Shown in pieces: positions 18,844-28,074 of a DNA stretch of 64,000 nucleotides. Each line of letters opens with the position of its first letter. The first letter of the stretch is position 1. Below the pieces are notes generated by a model. It ran no database searches and was not told the DNA's origin. It saw only the letters and a program-made list of their open reading frames with translations. Source of the stretch: CAVXXB01 sp963765585 (GTDB lineage Bacteria; Calditrichota; Calditrichia; JAJRVZ01). The translations under genes and the position numbers were made by a program. The stretch lies in NCBI GenBank assembly GCA_963765585.1, contig CAVXXB010000005.1:186001-250000 (forward strand), written 5' to 3'.

Positions 18844-20307
18844 TTAATAAAACATGGCAGCCGCAATCATTAACCCGAAAATTGCCGTTGCCCAGGTATA
18901 GGGAATTGTATTCCACAGTACCTTTTGTACATCTACTTGCATTTCATTGGCCAGCCACACATTATGTGTATTGGTCGGATCACTAATACCCTGAATCTGA
19001 CCAACTGCCATCAGGAGTCCCATAACGGCTCCCGGATTCATACCGCTGGCCAGAAATACGGCTGCCAAACCATAGCCCATTCCCCAAACGTTCAGCGGAC
19101 CGCGGTACAGGGCCAAAGGTGCTAACAGACTAAATAATAGTACAAACATATATCCGTTAACCGGCATGATTTGCTTCATGATCGGCTGCAGTAAATTCAG
19201 CACCGGCCAACCGCCTGGCCAGTCACCGGATGGTCCCATGATTGCATTAAGCAGCATGCCGATACCGAACATCAATACCACCGCCGGCATTACGACACCA
19301 CCACCCTCTAAAGCAGCTTGTATAAATGTATTTAATCCGCCTTTACGATAAGTCGCGAGGAACCCATAAAACAGGCCGCAGATGAAAGCGGCGATAAAAT
19401 TCATATTGAAGAATAAGATTAATAGCAAGGGGATCACCGGAGAAAAATATGCGGTCCAGTAAATAGAATTTGTTCTGCTTTTTCGCCGCGCAAAGGCATG
19501 CCTGAGGCTAAGTAAAAATAGAAATAATATCGTTACTGCAGTAACCCATTTGATAGCCAGTATAGCGGCGTCAATCATCTCAGATATTTGCTTTAGCCAC
19601 AGATCTGGTAAATTCATAATTGCGACAGTAATAATTGCAACCACAAAAATGAATCCTGAAAACAGATAAACAATGCGTTTAAAATTGATATCATGGCCAT
19701 CGCGATAAATTTGAATCGTTACATATGACAGTGCGGTAATAAAGGTTAGTCCGAACATAGTGAGTGCAAAGGGACGAATCTGATCAACGGTTAATCCCAT
19801 TACATCAACATAGACTGCCCAGTTTCCGGCATTTAGAATTCCACCCATGCTCAGGCCAAATAAAAATATGCCTACGATCGTCAAAGACCCGATGCCGATG
19901 GAAGACATGATGGGCAGCACAATTGTGGCGACCATTATAATGGCACCCAGACCGCCAAGTGTGGTAAAGAGGACAGTTATCAAAGAGAGCATGATAATGG
20001 CAATCATGACCGGATTATCGCCAGCCAGCTCGGCACCCTTTTTTATAAAATTTTCTGCAACCCCTGTTTTTTGTAATAAGATGCTGAGCATGCTGCCGAA
20101 AATGGCGACAGTATAAGCATTATGTAATTTGATTGCACCCTGTCCTATGACGTATTGAATGGTATCATTCAGTGGAACGCCGGCGCATAGCGGGATAAGA
20201 AATGCCATAACAGGCAGGGCCAGCAGGGCCGGAATCAGCCGGAAGAACATGGCGGCCGCTGCAGCGAAGAATATGATCAGGAATAAGATGATCTGAAAAT
20301 TTTCCAT
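18844..20307 (-). CDS. Ion-transporter-superfamily (CitMHS/GntP-like) permease
   Basis: A 487-residue inner-membrane protein with roughly twelve hydrophobic segments and two internally similar halves, as in ion-transporter-superfamily carboxylate carriers. Glycine-rich turns such as TTLGGLGAIIMVAT and FGLSMGGILNAGNW, and the late SDPTNTHNVW motif, fit the citrate/gluconate-type carriers. It is the first gene of the minus-strand unit and divergent from the ROK regulator. The substrate is probably an organic acid or modified sugar acid. It could equally be labelled Na+/H+ antiporter-like, because these families are close. Confidence 0.75.
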   Translation of the reverse strand: MENFQIILFLIIFFAAAAAMFFRLIPALLALPVMAFLIPLCAGVPLNDTIQYVIGQGAIKLHNAYTVAIFGSMLSILLQKTGVAENFIKKGAELAGDNPVMIAIIMLSLITVLFTTLGGLGAIIMVATIVLPIMSSIGIGSLTIVGIFLFGLSMGGILNAGNWAVYVDVMGLTVDQIRPFALTMFGLTFITALSYVTIQIYRDGHDINFKRIVYLFSGFIFVVAIITVAIMNLPDLWLKQISEMIDAAILAIKWVTAVTILFLFLLSLRHAFARRKSRTNSIYWTAYFSPVIPLLLILFFNMNFIAAFICGLFYGFLATYRKGGLNTFIQAALEGGGVVMPAVVLMFGIGMLLNAIMGPSGDWPGGWPVLNLLQPIMKQIMPVNGYMFVLLFSLLAPLALYRGPLNVWGMGYGLAAVFLASGMNPGAVMGLLMAVGQIQGISDPTNTHNVWLANEMQVDVQKVLWNTIPYTWATAIFGLMIAAAMFY

Positions 20308-20349
20308 AAATAAGCGGATCCCGGTCTCATAATTTTAATTTTATTTTAT

Positions 20350-20409
20350 CAAATTTGGTTTTATATTTCAAATAAATTTGTTATTTAACTTAACTAACTT
20401 TCAAATAAA
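20350..20409. promoter_or_regulatory. Candidate ROK operator region in the divergent promoter
   Basis: Between the divergent transporter and ROK genes (20308-20529), TTTCAAATAAA occurs twice, at 20366-20376 and 20399-20409. The spacing is exactly 33 bases, about three helical turns. CAAATTT (20350-20356) and AAATTTG (20374-20380) form an inverted pair overlapping the first copy. The base composition is A+T rich, so chance cannot be excluded. Confidence 0.35.
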
Positions 20410-20529
20410 ATGCAGGTTTTGCCTTCTTCCGGTAAATTATTATTACCCGTTGCCAACGGCTTTCTGCCCGCGGACGCATACAATTGACTAAAATTAAATT
20501 CTGCAACATTATGGGATACTCTGCTTAAA

Positions 20530-21726
20530 ATGATCCAAAAGGCCGACTCACAATTTATAAAACGTTTGAATGAAATACAGATATTGCGTTTGATTCGCAA
20601 TCTGGGACCGGTATCACGAATTGAACTGGCAAAAAAAACCAGAATGTCAAAAGTGGCGGTTTTTGAAATTGTCAACCGGCTGATTGACCAGCGCTATGTC
20701 ATAGATGTCGGAAAAGGAAAATCGACCAACCGCGGCGGTAAACGTCCCTCATTAGTCAAACTCGATGCCAGTCACCATTTTGTTATCGGAATTGAACTGC
20801 GGCGTAATAAAACCTTTATTGCCATTGCTGATCTTGAAGCAAATATTCTCAGGATAAAAAGTTTTAACTTTGATGTATCAAGCGATCCTTGTGCTAACAT
20901 CCGTAAAATGTTTGCCCGCATTGAAGTTCTGTTGCAGGCAGAAAATGCTGAAATGGATCAATTGATCAGTATCGGCATCGGTTTACCCGGAGTCGTGGAT
21001 TATGAGAAGGGGACTTTGAGGTTTGCCGACACGTTGCCGGGGTGGGATAAAATCGAAATTCGCAAAATGTTTGCAGATAAATTCAATGTTCCGGTGACTA
21101 TTGAAAATGATGTCAATACGATTGCGCTGGGTGAAAGTATTCTAGGCGCTGGCAAGGATGTACGTGATATGCTCTGTCTCTGGATCGGTTCTGGGATTGG
21201 GGCCGGATTGATTATGGATAGAAAATTGATCAGTGGATATGGGGGGGCTACCGGAGAAATTGGATATTTGGAAGTGGGCCGGCATCCGGGCAGGGAAAAG
21301 ACGTTTAGATATTTTAAAAATCAATTTAAATATTTTGGTGACTTGCTGTCAGAATCAAATTTAGTCGAAATTATTACGCAAGAAATAAGCAAAAAAAGTG
21401 GTATCAATCCGGAAGTAAAATCCCTTTCCGCTTTGCTAAAGGCAAGAAAATTTAAAGAACTGATAAAGCCCATCCTTGATGAGTATGCATATTTTTTAGG
21501 TGTATTGTGTCTGGATATAATAAAAATAATCGATCCGGGTCTGATTGTTCTAAGTGGCACAGTGGTTGAAAACTCGGATTTTCTTGTTTCGCGGATCAGG
21601 GATTTTATTAAGGAAAATACCCGCCGGATCCCACTGAAAACCGGTGAAATTACCGTGGGAACGCTAAAAGAGGAAGCGGGTCTTAGTGGAGCCATTGCCC
21701 TGGCACTACAGGTTGTCTTCGATTAG
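20530..21726 (+). CDS. ROK-family transcriptional regulator lacking the zinc motif
   Basis: A 398-residue protein with an N-terminal winged helix (about 12-62; GPVSRIELAKKTRMSKVAV) followed by an actin-fold ROK domain. The sugar/nucleotide signatures are present: GIGLPGVVDY, ENDVNTIALGE and WIGSGIGAGLI. The usual GHxxxxxxG plus CxCGxxGCxE zinc cluster is absent: the region reads GEIGYLEVG and then has no cysteines. NagC/XylR-type repressors bind sugar and leave DNA. This one is divergent to the transporter unit and heads the plus-strand glycan genes, so local control is likely. The start ATG 20530 has only a weak upstream site. Confidence 0.85.
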   Translation: MIQKADSQFIKRLNEIQILRLIRNLGPVSRIELAKKTRMSKVAVFEIVNRLIDQRYVIDVGKGKSTNRGGKRPSLVKLDASHHFVIGIELRRNKTFIAIADLEANILRIKSFNFDVSSDPCANIRKMFARIEVLLQAENAEMDQLISIGIGLPGVVDYEKGTLRFADTLPGWDKIEIRKMFADKFNVPVTIENDVNTIALGESILGAGKDVRDMLCLWIGSGIGAGLIMDRKLISGYGGATGEIGYLEVGRHPGREKTFRYFKNQFKYFGDLLSESNLVEIITQEISKKSGINPEVKSLSALLKARKFKELIKPILDEYAYFLGVLCLDIIKIIDPGLIVLSGTVVENSDFLVSRIRDFIKENTRRIPLKTGEITVGTLKEEAGLSGAIALALQVVFD

Positions 21727-21752
21727 CAGTAACAAACTATCAGAAATAAATT

Positions 21753-21962
21753 ATGCACATCATTGACATAGTTATTGTTGCCGTCTATCTAATCTTAATG
21801 GCCGCGCCGTGGCAACTAACATTATTTTTAACTATGATGACAGTTATATTGCAAAACTGGCATACTCTTATCTATCTGCTGGTCATTTTACTGATTTTAT
21901 CAGTCATTCTATATTATATGTGGTTCAGACATCTGGAGAAAGAAATTAAAGTTGCAAAGTAA
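21753..21962 (+). CDS. Small two-helix membrane protein, possible transporter remnant
   Basis: A 69-residue, very hydrophobic protein with two predicted helices (about 3-30 and 38-58) and a charged tail (RHLEKEIKVAK). The first 16 residues resemble the opening of sodium:solute symporters, and the tail could be a symporter C-terminus. An internally deleted symporter is therefore possible, but a genuine small protein is equally so. Its end overlaps the TTG start of the FAD oxidoreductase by 11 bases, which favours co-translation. No function is assigned. Confidence 0.45.
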   Translation: MHIIDIVIVAVYLILMAAPWQLTLFLTMMTVILQNWHTLIYLLVILLILSVILYYMWFRHLEKEIKVAK

Positions 21963-23793
21963 AAAAAAATACAAGACAGAAGTATTGATCATCGGCGCAG
22001 GTGCTGCCGGTATATGCGCTGCGCTTCAGGCGGCCCGAATGGGTGTAAAAGTGATGCTGGTTGAAGAAACAGAATGGCTTGGCGGAATGCTCAGTGCCGC
22101 AGGGGTCAGCGCTATTGATGGCAATCATCAGCTGCCATCCGGATTGTGGGGTGAATTTCGTGATAAGCTCTATCAGCACTATGGCGGACCAAATGCGGTC
22201 GAGACCGGATGGGTAAGTAATACCTTGTTTGAGCCAAAAATTGCTAATCGTATTTTCCACGAAATGGTATTGGAAGTTGAAAATGTAGCCCTGATCAAAG
22301 GATACTGGCCGGTTTCAGCACGAAAACAAAATGACGCCATAGTTGGTGCTGTGTTTACAAATGAAGCCGGTAATGAAATAAATATAAATGCAATCATAAC
22401 CATTGAGGCTACCGAATACGGTGATTTTTTACCTCTGGCTGGAGTAGAATATCGCATTGGAAGGGAAAGTCGCTCAGAAACCGATGAGGATTATGCTCCG
22501 GAAGAACCGGACCAGGCGGTACAGGATCTGACATATGTAGCGATTCTCAGAGATTATGGTTCAGATATACGCGGGCAATTCAATCAACCGAAGAATTATG
22601 ATCCTGAGGTTTTTAGAGGATGCTGCCAGGAGTGGGGCCTTGCCGGTCAGGAAAACATGTCTTCGGCGGCCAAAATGCTGGAATATGGAAGATTGCCCAG
22701 CGACCGGTTTATGATTAACTGGCCGATTAAAGGGAATGATTATGCGGGTGATTTGCTCAAATCGGACCGCACTCAGCGCCGGCAAATATTGCATCATGCG
22801 AAACAGAAAACATTAGCCTTTGTATATTTTATTCAAAATCAACTGGGATTCACTAACCTTGGATTGGATGAAAAACAATTCCCAACCGATGATCATTTGC
22901 CATTAATCCCATATATTCGTGAGAGCCGCCGTATTAAGGGTAAATACACTTTGACAGTTTCAGATATTCTAAATCCATCAAAAAACTCAATTGACAGTGA
23001 TTATATAGCGGTTGGGAATTACCCGCTGGATCATCATCATTTGGATACAAATATCCTGACCAGTGAAAAGTATCCCGCTATCCCTGCTTTTGGTGTGCCA
23101 CTGGGCTGTTTAATTCCTGAAAATACAGATGGATTACTGGTGGCCGAAAAAAGTATTTCGGTGTCTCATATTGTCAATGGCTGCACGCGATTACAACCGG
23201 TGGTTATGCAAATCGGACAGGCAGCCGGAGCCGCTGCTGCCTTATGTATTCAATCCGGAAAGCAACCGGCAAATTTAGCAGTCCGCGATGTACAGAGACA
23301 ACTATTGGCTGACGGCATGTGGCTAATTCCATTTAGTGATATCACAGAAGATGATCCGGCGTTTGATGCCATGCAGCGCACAGTTGTTTGTGGATTGATT
23401 AAAGGAGAAGGCCGGCCCTCGGGCTGGGAAAATAAGTTCCTGATCCATCCCGGTCAGCATATGACCGAGCAGGATGTGTATGATGTGTTAAATTTGATCG
23501 GAGTAAAGAATTCCAACATAATAGCGTTAAAAGATAGTTTAGAAAAATGTCACTTGGATAAATTTCTGATCTTAATCTGGCAAGCGAAAGAAGGAGAGAG
23601 ATATACTGATAAAATTTCAAAGCCGGTTTTTGATAAGCATCTTCTATCTCAGGCGATTCATTATTTTTCTACCAATAATCTGATAGCGGACTGGATAAAA
23701 ACAGATGAGGCGTCCTTGCGGCAAGCGGTTAATCGCAAGACCGCGATGTATCTGGTAGATTCAGTATTTAATCCTTTTGAGAATCTGATGTAA
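21952..23793 (+). CDS. FAD-dependent oxidoreductase (FAD_oxidored family)
   Basis: A 613-residue flavoprotein. The N-terminal dinucleotide-binding motif is LIIGAGAAGICAAL, followed by VEETEWLGGMLSAAGVSA, typical of the PF12831-like oxidoreductases found in polysaccharide loci. The mid region has RESRRIKGKYTLT, and a late motif is GCLIPENTDGLLVAEKSIS with GQAAGAAAALC closing the FAD domain. The C-terminal 150 residues are variable. TTG 21952 is the apparent start, with GGAGA about 14 bases upstream. There is no signal peptide, so it is cytoplasmic. It probably oxidises or reduces a sugar derivative brought in by the locus; the substrate is unknown. Confidence 0.85.
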   Translation: MQSKKKYKTEVLIIGAGAAGICAALQAARMGVKVMLVEETEWLGGMLSAAGVSAIDGNHQLPSGLWGEFRDKLYQHYGGPNAVETGWVSNTLFEPKIANRIFHEMVLEVENVALIKGYWPVSARKQNDAIVGAVFTNEAGNEININAIITIEATEYGDFLPLAGVEYRIGRESRSETDEDYAPEEPDQAVQDLTYVAILRDYGSDIRGQFNQPKNYDPEVFRGCCQEWGLAGQENMSSAAKMLEYGRLPSDRFMINWPIKGNDYAGDLLKSDRTQRRQILHHAKQKTLAFVYFIQNQLGFTNLGLDEKQFPTDDHLPLIPYIRESRRIKGKYTLTVSDILNPSKNSIDSDYIAVGNYPLDHHHLDTNILTSEKYPAIPAFGVPLGCLIPENTDGLLVAEKSISVSHIVNGCTRLQPVVMQIGQAAGAAAALCIQSGKQPANLAVRDVQRQLLADGMWLIPFSDITEDDPAFDAMQRTVVCGLIKGEGRPSGWENKFLIHPGQHMTEQDVYDVLNLIGVKNSNIIALKDSLEKCHLDKFLILIWQAKEGERYTDKISKPVFDKHLLSQAIHYFSTNNLIADWIKTDEASLRQAVNRKTAMYLVDSVFNPFENLM

Positions 23794-23818
23794 TGATGCT
23801 CTGTTAGAGACAAACAAC

Positions 23819-24973
23819 ATGAAACAGCTTATGTCCAAAATAGTTTTAATGTCGATGTTATTATTGATATCGTGTATCTACAGTCAAAACCGCGAGATTA
23901 GAGGTGTATGGTTAACAAATGTTGACAGTCGGGTATTGGAGAGTCGGGAGAGAATAAGTGAGGCTATGCAATTTTTAGCAGATCATAATTTTAATCTGGT
24001 TTGCCCTGTGGTCTGGAATAAAGGGTTGACTCAATACCGCAGCCAGGTGATGGATAGTTTATTCGCTATACCCATCGATCCGCTGTTTGATGAGCGGGAT
24101 CCTCTCGCTGAGCTCATTGCTGAAGCACATAAACGAAATATAGCGGTGATAGCCTGGTTTGAATTTGGTTTTGCATCTTCATATGAAGATGGCGGTGGAC
24201 ATCTGCTGGACAGGTTTCCGGAGTGGGCAGCCAGGGATATCGAGGGAAAATTACTGGAGAAAAATGGTTTTGAATGGATGAATGCCTATCATCCGGATGT
24301 ACAGAAATTTATTCTGAGTTTGATCAATGAAGTGGCAGAGAATTATGCGGTTGATGGGGTACAAGGCGATGATCGATTACCGGCACAACCGGTTCAGGGT
24401 GGATACTCGAAATATACTGTAAATTTGTATCAATCTCAGCACGGTGGAACTCATCCGCCAAAAGAATATACAGATCCGGACTGGATGCGCTGGCGTGGAG
24501 ACATTTTAAACCGATTTGCCGGTACCATTTACACGACAGTAAAAAATGTAAATCCCGACATTCTGGTCACCTGGGCGCCAAGTATTTTTCCCTGGTCCTT
24601 TGAAGAGTATCTTCAGGATTGGCCGGCCTGGCTGAATGAAGGTCATGCCGATCTGGTATTTCCGCAAAATTATCGTTATTCATTGAACGAATATAAAGCC
24701 GTCTGTGATGAGCAAAACCGGATTGCACACAGCCTTGATAAGGCTAGGGATAAGGTCTATTCAGGTGTATTGATCAATGTTGGAGACTACGTGATCTCAG
24801 AGGAATTATTAGTTTCCAGCATAATGCATAATCGGTATCAGGGAATTCATGGCGAAGTTTTCTTTTTTTACGAAGGTTTACGCAAGAATGATAATGCCCT
24901 GGCCCGGCTGCTTCTGGAAAATGTATACCAGGAAAGGGTTGAATTACCATTTATACCCCGATTCAGGAGATAA
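23819..24973 (+). CDS. GHL10 glycoside-hydrolase-like lipoprotein
   Basis: A 384-residue paralogue of the catalytic domain at 13297. The leader (1-19) ends LLLISC, a plausible lipobox, so it may be anchored rather than secreted. The GHL10 pattern REIRGVWLTNVDSRV, WFEFGFASSYEDGGGH, DGVQGDDRLPAQP and VTWAPSIFPWS is complete. Unlike its two paralogues it has no golvesin module and no sorting domain. It begins 25 bases after the FAD oxidoreductase stop. It probably processes oligosaccharides in the periplasm or at the membrane, after the secreted paralogues make the first cuts. The division of labour is inference. Confidence 0.85.
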   Translation: MKQLMSKIVLMSMLLLISCIYSQNREIRGVWLTNVDSRVLESRERISEAMQFLADHNFNLVCPVVWNKGLTQYRSQVMDSLFAIPIDPLFDERDPLAELIAEAHKRNIAVIAWFEFGFASSYEDGGGHLLDRFPEWAARDIEGKLLEKNGFEWMNAYHPDVQKFILSLINEVAENYAVDGVQGDDRLPAQPVQGGYSKYTVNLYQSQHGGTHPPKEYTDPDWMRWRGDILNRFAGTIYTTVKNVNPDILVTWAPSIFPWSFEEYLQDWPAWLNEGHADLVFPQNYRYSLNEYKAVCDEQNRIAHSLDKARDKVYSGVLINVGDYVISEELLVSSIMHNRYQGIHGEVFFFYEGLRKNDNALARLLLENVYQERVELPFIPRFRR

Positions 24974-25092
24974 ATAATTAATATGAGACATCTGAAAAAG
25001 AGAATTAAATATTTAAAAAATGAATTGTTTTTTGCTGGTGTTTATATTTATATTAAGTTAGTTGACCTTAAGAACAAACAGGGATCAGCAGT

Positions 25093-28008
25093 TTGTATAA
25101 ATCTATCATTATCCTAATATTTTCAATAGTTTACTTCCATTTATCCTTAGGTGTAATCAATGCCCAGTCTACGGGCAAAATCGCCGGTTTTGTGAGCGAT
25201 GACCAGACCGGTGAACCACTGGTTGGAGTAAATGTGGTTGTCGTAGGTCAGTTTCTTGGTGCCGCGACTGATATTGACGGCCAGTATGTTATCCTGAATG
25301 TGCCGCCGGGCGAACATACCATTCAGTTTGAATATATTGGTTATCAAGGCAAAAATGTAACAGGTACACTGGTTAGGATTGACCGGACAACAGTGGTTGA
25401 TGCAGAGTTGTCAACCCAGACACTGGAACTGGATGATGTGGTGACCGTCACTGCGGAGCGACCGATTGTTGAGAATGATAAAACATTCTCATCGGTACAT
25501 ATTGACGGTGCCGATGTAATGCCATTACCGGTGGAAGGTGTCAGAAATATTCTTGAATTATCCCCGGGAATCAATAAAAATGCAGATGGTACCATGAGTA
25601 TTCGTGGGGGCGGTCCGTATGAAATCAATTATAGTATTAATGGTATTACCAGTATGAATACCAACACCGGTGTGCCTGCATACGGCACTGGCAGCAAATC
25701 CGAAAACAGCTGGAAATATGACATCAATCCGCTGGCCATTTCTCAGATGGAAGTGATATCCGGTGGATTTAATGCCGAATACGGCAATGCCCAGTCCGGT
25801 GTTGTTAATGTGGTTACCAAAGATGGCGGACAGGATTTCAATGGTGCATTTTTCTTTGAATTCCGCCCGGCCGGGCAATATCACTGGGGAGACTACGTTT
25901 ACTCACAGAATCAGTTTGAATGGCAGAAGTGGGGAGATGTGGCCGCATGGTATCCATATTTTTTAAATGATTCTACGGGTATTGTCGATACCTCGGAAGC
26001 GAACCGCAATTATAATTTATGGAAGAAAAACCGAACGCCATCCGATGATAATATTTTTGGTGTGTATGATTACCGCAAACTAGCCTATACGCGATATTTG
26101 TTTAGTTTTGGTGGACCGCTTGGCCGTGATGGCCGGACATTAAATTTCTTCTTTAGTGGCGAGATAAAGAATACGCCTACGCGCCTACCTACCCGTGAAA
26201 AAATTCAGGAACTTACAAATTTATCTCTGGTACTTTCATTTAAACCCTCTGCCGAAAACAATTTTCGAATAACCGGATTGTATCAAAAGTACCTTTCCGG
26301 AATGGGCTCCGGTTCAAATGATGTCCGTTGGGCAGGACTATGGGGGCAGGAAGGTGCCAAGCGAAAGTATACGCTTGTCTATGATTCGCCGCGTGAAGAA
26401 ACTGTTTTTGCCCAGAGTCTATCATATAAACATATTTTTTCTTCAATATCTTTTCTTGAGGCCACGCTTACACACCAAAGCGAAGTATTATTTGCCCTGC
26501 AAACACCGACACCGGCAACGGAAACCGATATTCAGGATCATCCGACCGATCTCGAAAATCGCCAGATTGAAAACAAAGGACCGTGGTTTGAAGACTACCG
26601 GCAATATTTTACCTGGTCCAGTTTGTATAATCAGGCGTCAGAGACAGAGTTCTACGAAGGGCGGGTCATCTTTACCGGACAATTATCAAAAACCAACCTG
26701 CTCAAGATTGGTGCCGAAGGTTATTTAATGGATCAAAATTATAATGCGTCATCTTCGTTATCCGTTTCGGCATTTATCTGGCGTACAGGATTTGCGACAA
26801 ATTATAAAGCCAAAACATGGTATGTCGGCTCATTTGTTCAGGATAAGCTTGAATTTGCCGGAATGGTGGGTAATTTTGGTTTACGTTTTGATGCCTATAA
26901 TTTTGGCGCGGATGCACCCGCTGATATATACAATGTCTTTTATCCGGCTGAAGGCAGTACAAGTTTTGGAATACCGGAATGGCAACCATCAGAAACATAT
27001 ACCTCATTTTCACCACGTATTGGAATCTCATTTCCAATTGGTGACCGGACGGCATTCCGGTTGCAGTATGGACATTTCCGTTCCATGCCGATCATAAACC
27101 GGGCTCTGGATAATCAAACCAGTTTTGGTTGGGGAAGCTATGGTAATCCTAATCTCAAACCCAAACTAAGTATTAACTATGAAGTAGGGGTTCAGCAAAA
27201 TCTTTGGGGTACACATCAGCTGGATATTGTGACGTATTATAATGACCTGAAGGATCAGATATCCACCGTATATGTGCAGTCATCGACCGGTAAACGGCGC
27301 GGCGAGGGACTGGATTATACCTATATCAACTATAATAACCAGGGATACGGTACGTCCCGGGGAATTGAAGTCACTTTTGCCAATAAAACAGCTGATCGTC
27401 TGAAATACCGAATGAGTTATTCATACAGCCAAACCACTTTTGGCAATTATGGTACGTATGTTAATTTTCCGGAACTCAGTGAAACTCAGGAAGAACGATT
27501 TTCGTACTCTGCCAGTGATTTTCTGGCACCGGAAGATCGCAGTCACCGTTTCAATGCCACGTTTACTTATGCGATACCTGAGGGTGAAGGTCTAAGTATG
27601 ATGGGCTTGAGACCCTTCTCCAATTTCACAGCCAGCGTGATTTATCGTGTACAAAGCGGTGCTGCTTATTTCTTTTCACCCGAATATCAAACCAGTTTCC
27701 AGGTCGAGCCAAACCGACGTTACCCAATGGAATCGACAACCGATATACGTCTTGAAAAAGGATTCACAATTCTTGGCCTCAATTTTAAAGCCGGAATTCG
27801 GGTACTAAATTTATTTGATAATAAACATTTAACCCCGATTTATACCACTGAAGAACTGGAGCGCTGGGTATTACGCAGTGTCACATACGCCGATGCGGAT
27901 TATACCAGTACGGCAGATGCTAACCGCCCATTTAGATTATATAATTATTTTCAGACGTACCGGAATATTCCGCGCCAGGTATTCTTCTCATTAGGTTTTA
28001 CCTTTTAA
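25093..28008 (+). CDS. TonB-dependent receptor with carboxypeptidase-regulatory-like N-domain
   Basis: A 971-residue outer-membrane protein: a signal peptide (1-25), a CarboxypepD_reg beta-sandwich (about 28-112; GKIAGFVSDDQTGEPLVGVN), a TonB plug (about 125-245; MSIRGGGPYEINYSINGI, EYGNAQSGVVNVVT) and a 22-strand-type barrel ending in Phe (FSLGFTF). It is expected to import a large ligand using TonB energy. The start is TTG 25093, with AGGGA 8 bases upstream. It follows the FAD/GHL10 genes and precedes a set of exported proteins, a layout like polysaccharide utilisation loci. No SusD-like lipoprotein is recognised nearby. Confidence 0.9.
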   Translation: MYKSIIILIFSIVYFHLSLGVINAQSTGKIAGFVSDDQTGEPLVGVNVVVVGQFLGAATDIDGQYVILNVPPGEHTIQFEYIGYQGKNVTGTLVRIDRTTVVDAELSTQTLELDDVVTVTAERPIVENDKTFSSVHIDGADVMPLPVEGVRNILELSPGINKNADGTMSIRGGGPYEINYSINGITSMNTNTGVPAYGTGSKSENSWKYDINPLAISQMEVISGGFNAEYGNAQSGVVNVVTKDGGQDFNGAFFFEFRPAGQYHWGDYVYSQNQFEWQKWGDVAAWYPYFLNDSTGIVDTSEANRNYNLWKKNRTPSDDNIFGVYDYRKLAYTRYLFSFGGPLGRDGRTLNFFFSGEIKNTPTRLPTREKIQELTNLSLVLSFKPSAENNFRITGLYQKYLSGMGSGSNDVRWAGLWGQEGAKRKYTLVYDSPREETVFAQSLSYKHIFSSISFLEATLTHQSEVLFALQTPTPATETDIQDHPTDLENRQIENKGPWFEDYRQYFTWSSLYNQASETEFYEGRVIFTGQLSKTNLLKIGAEGYLMDQNYNASSSLSVSAFIWRTGFATNYKAKTWYVGSFVQDKLEFAGMVGNFGLRFDAYNFGADAPADIYNVFYPAEGSTSFGIPEWQPSETYTSFSPRIGISFPIGDRTAFRLQYGHFRSMPIINRALDNQTSFGWGSYGNPNLKPKLSINYEVGVQQNLWGTHQLDIVTYYNDLKDQISTVYVQSSTGKRRGEGLDYTYINYNNQGYGTSRGIEVTFANKTADRLKYRMSYSYSQTTFGNYGTYVNFPELSETQEERFSYSASDFLAPEDRSHRFNATFTYAIPEGEGLSMMGLRPFSNFTASVIYRVQSGAAYFFSPEYQTSFQVEPNRRYPMESTTDIRLEKGFTILGLNFKAGIRVLNLFDNKHLTPIYTTEELERWVLRSVTYADADYTSTADANRPFRLYNYFQTYRNIPRQVFFSLGFTF

Positions 28009-28074
28009 ATGTGGCAATAATCTAACAGCGAAGGGCGTGAAGAAAATTAATTTCGGAATTTTGATTTTAGATTA

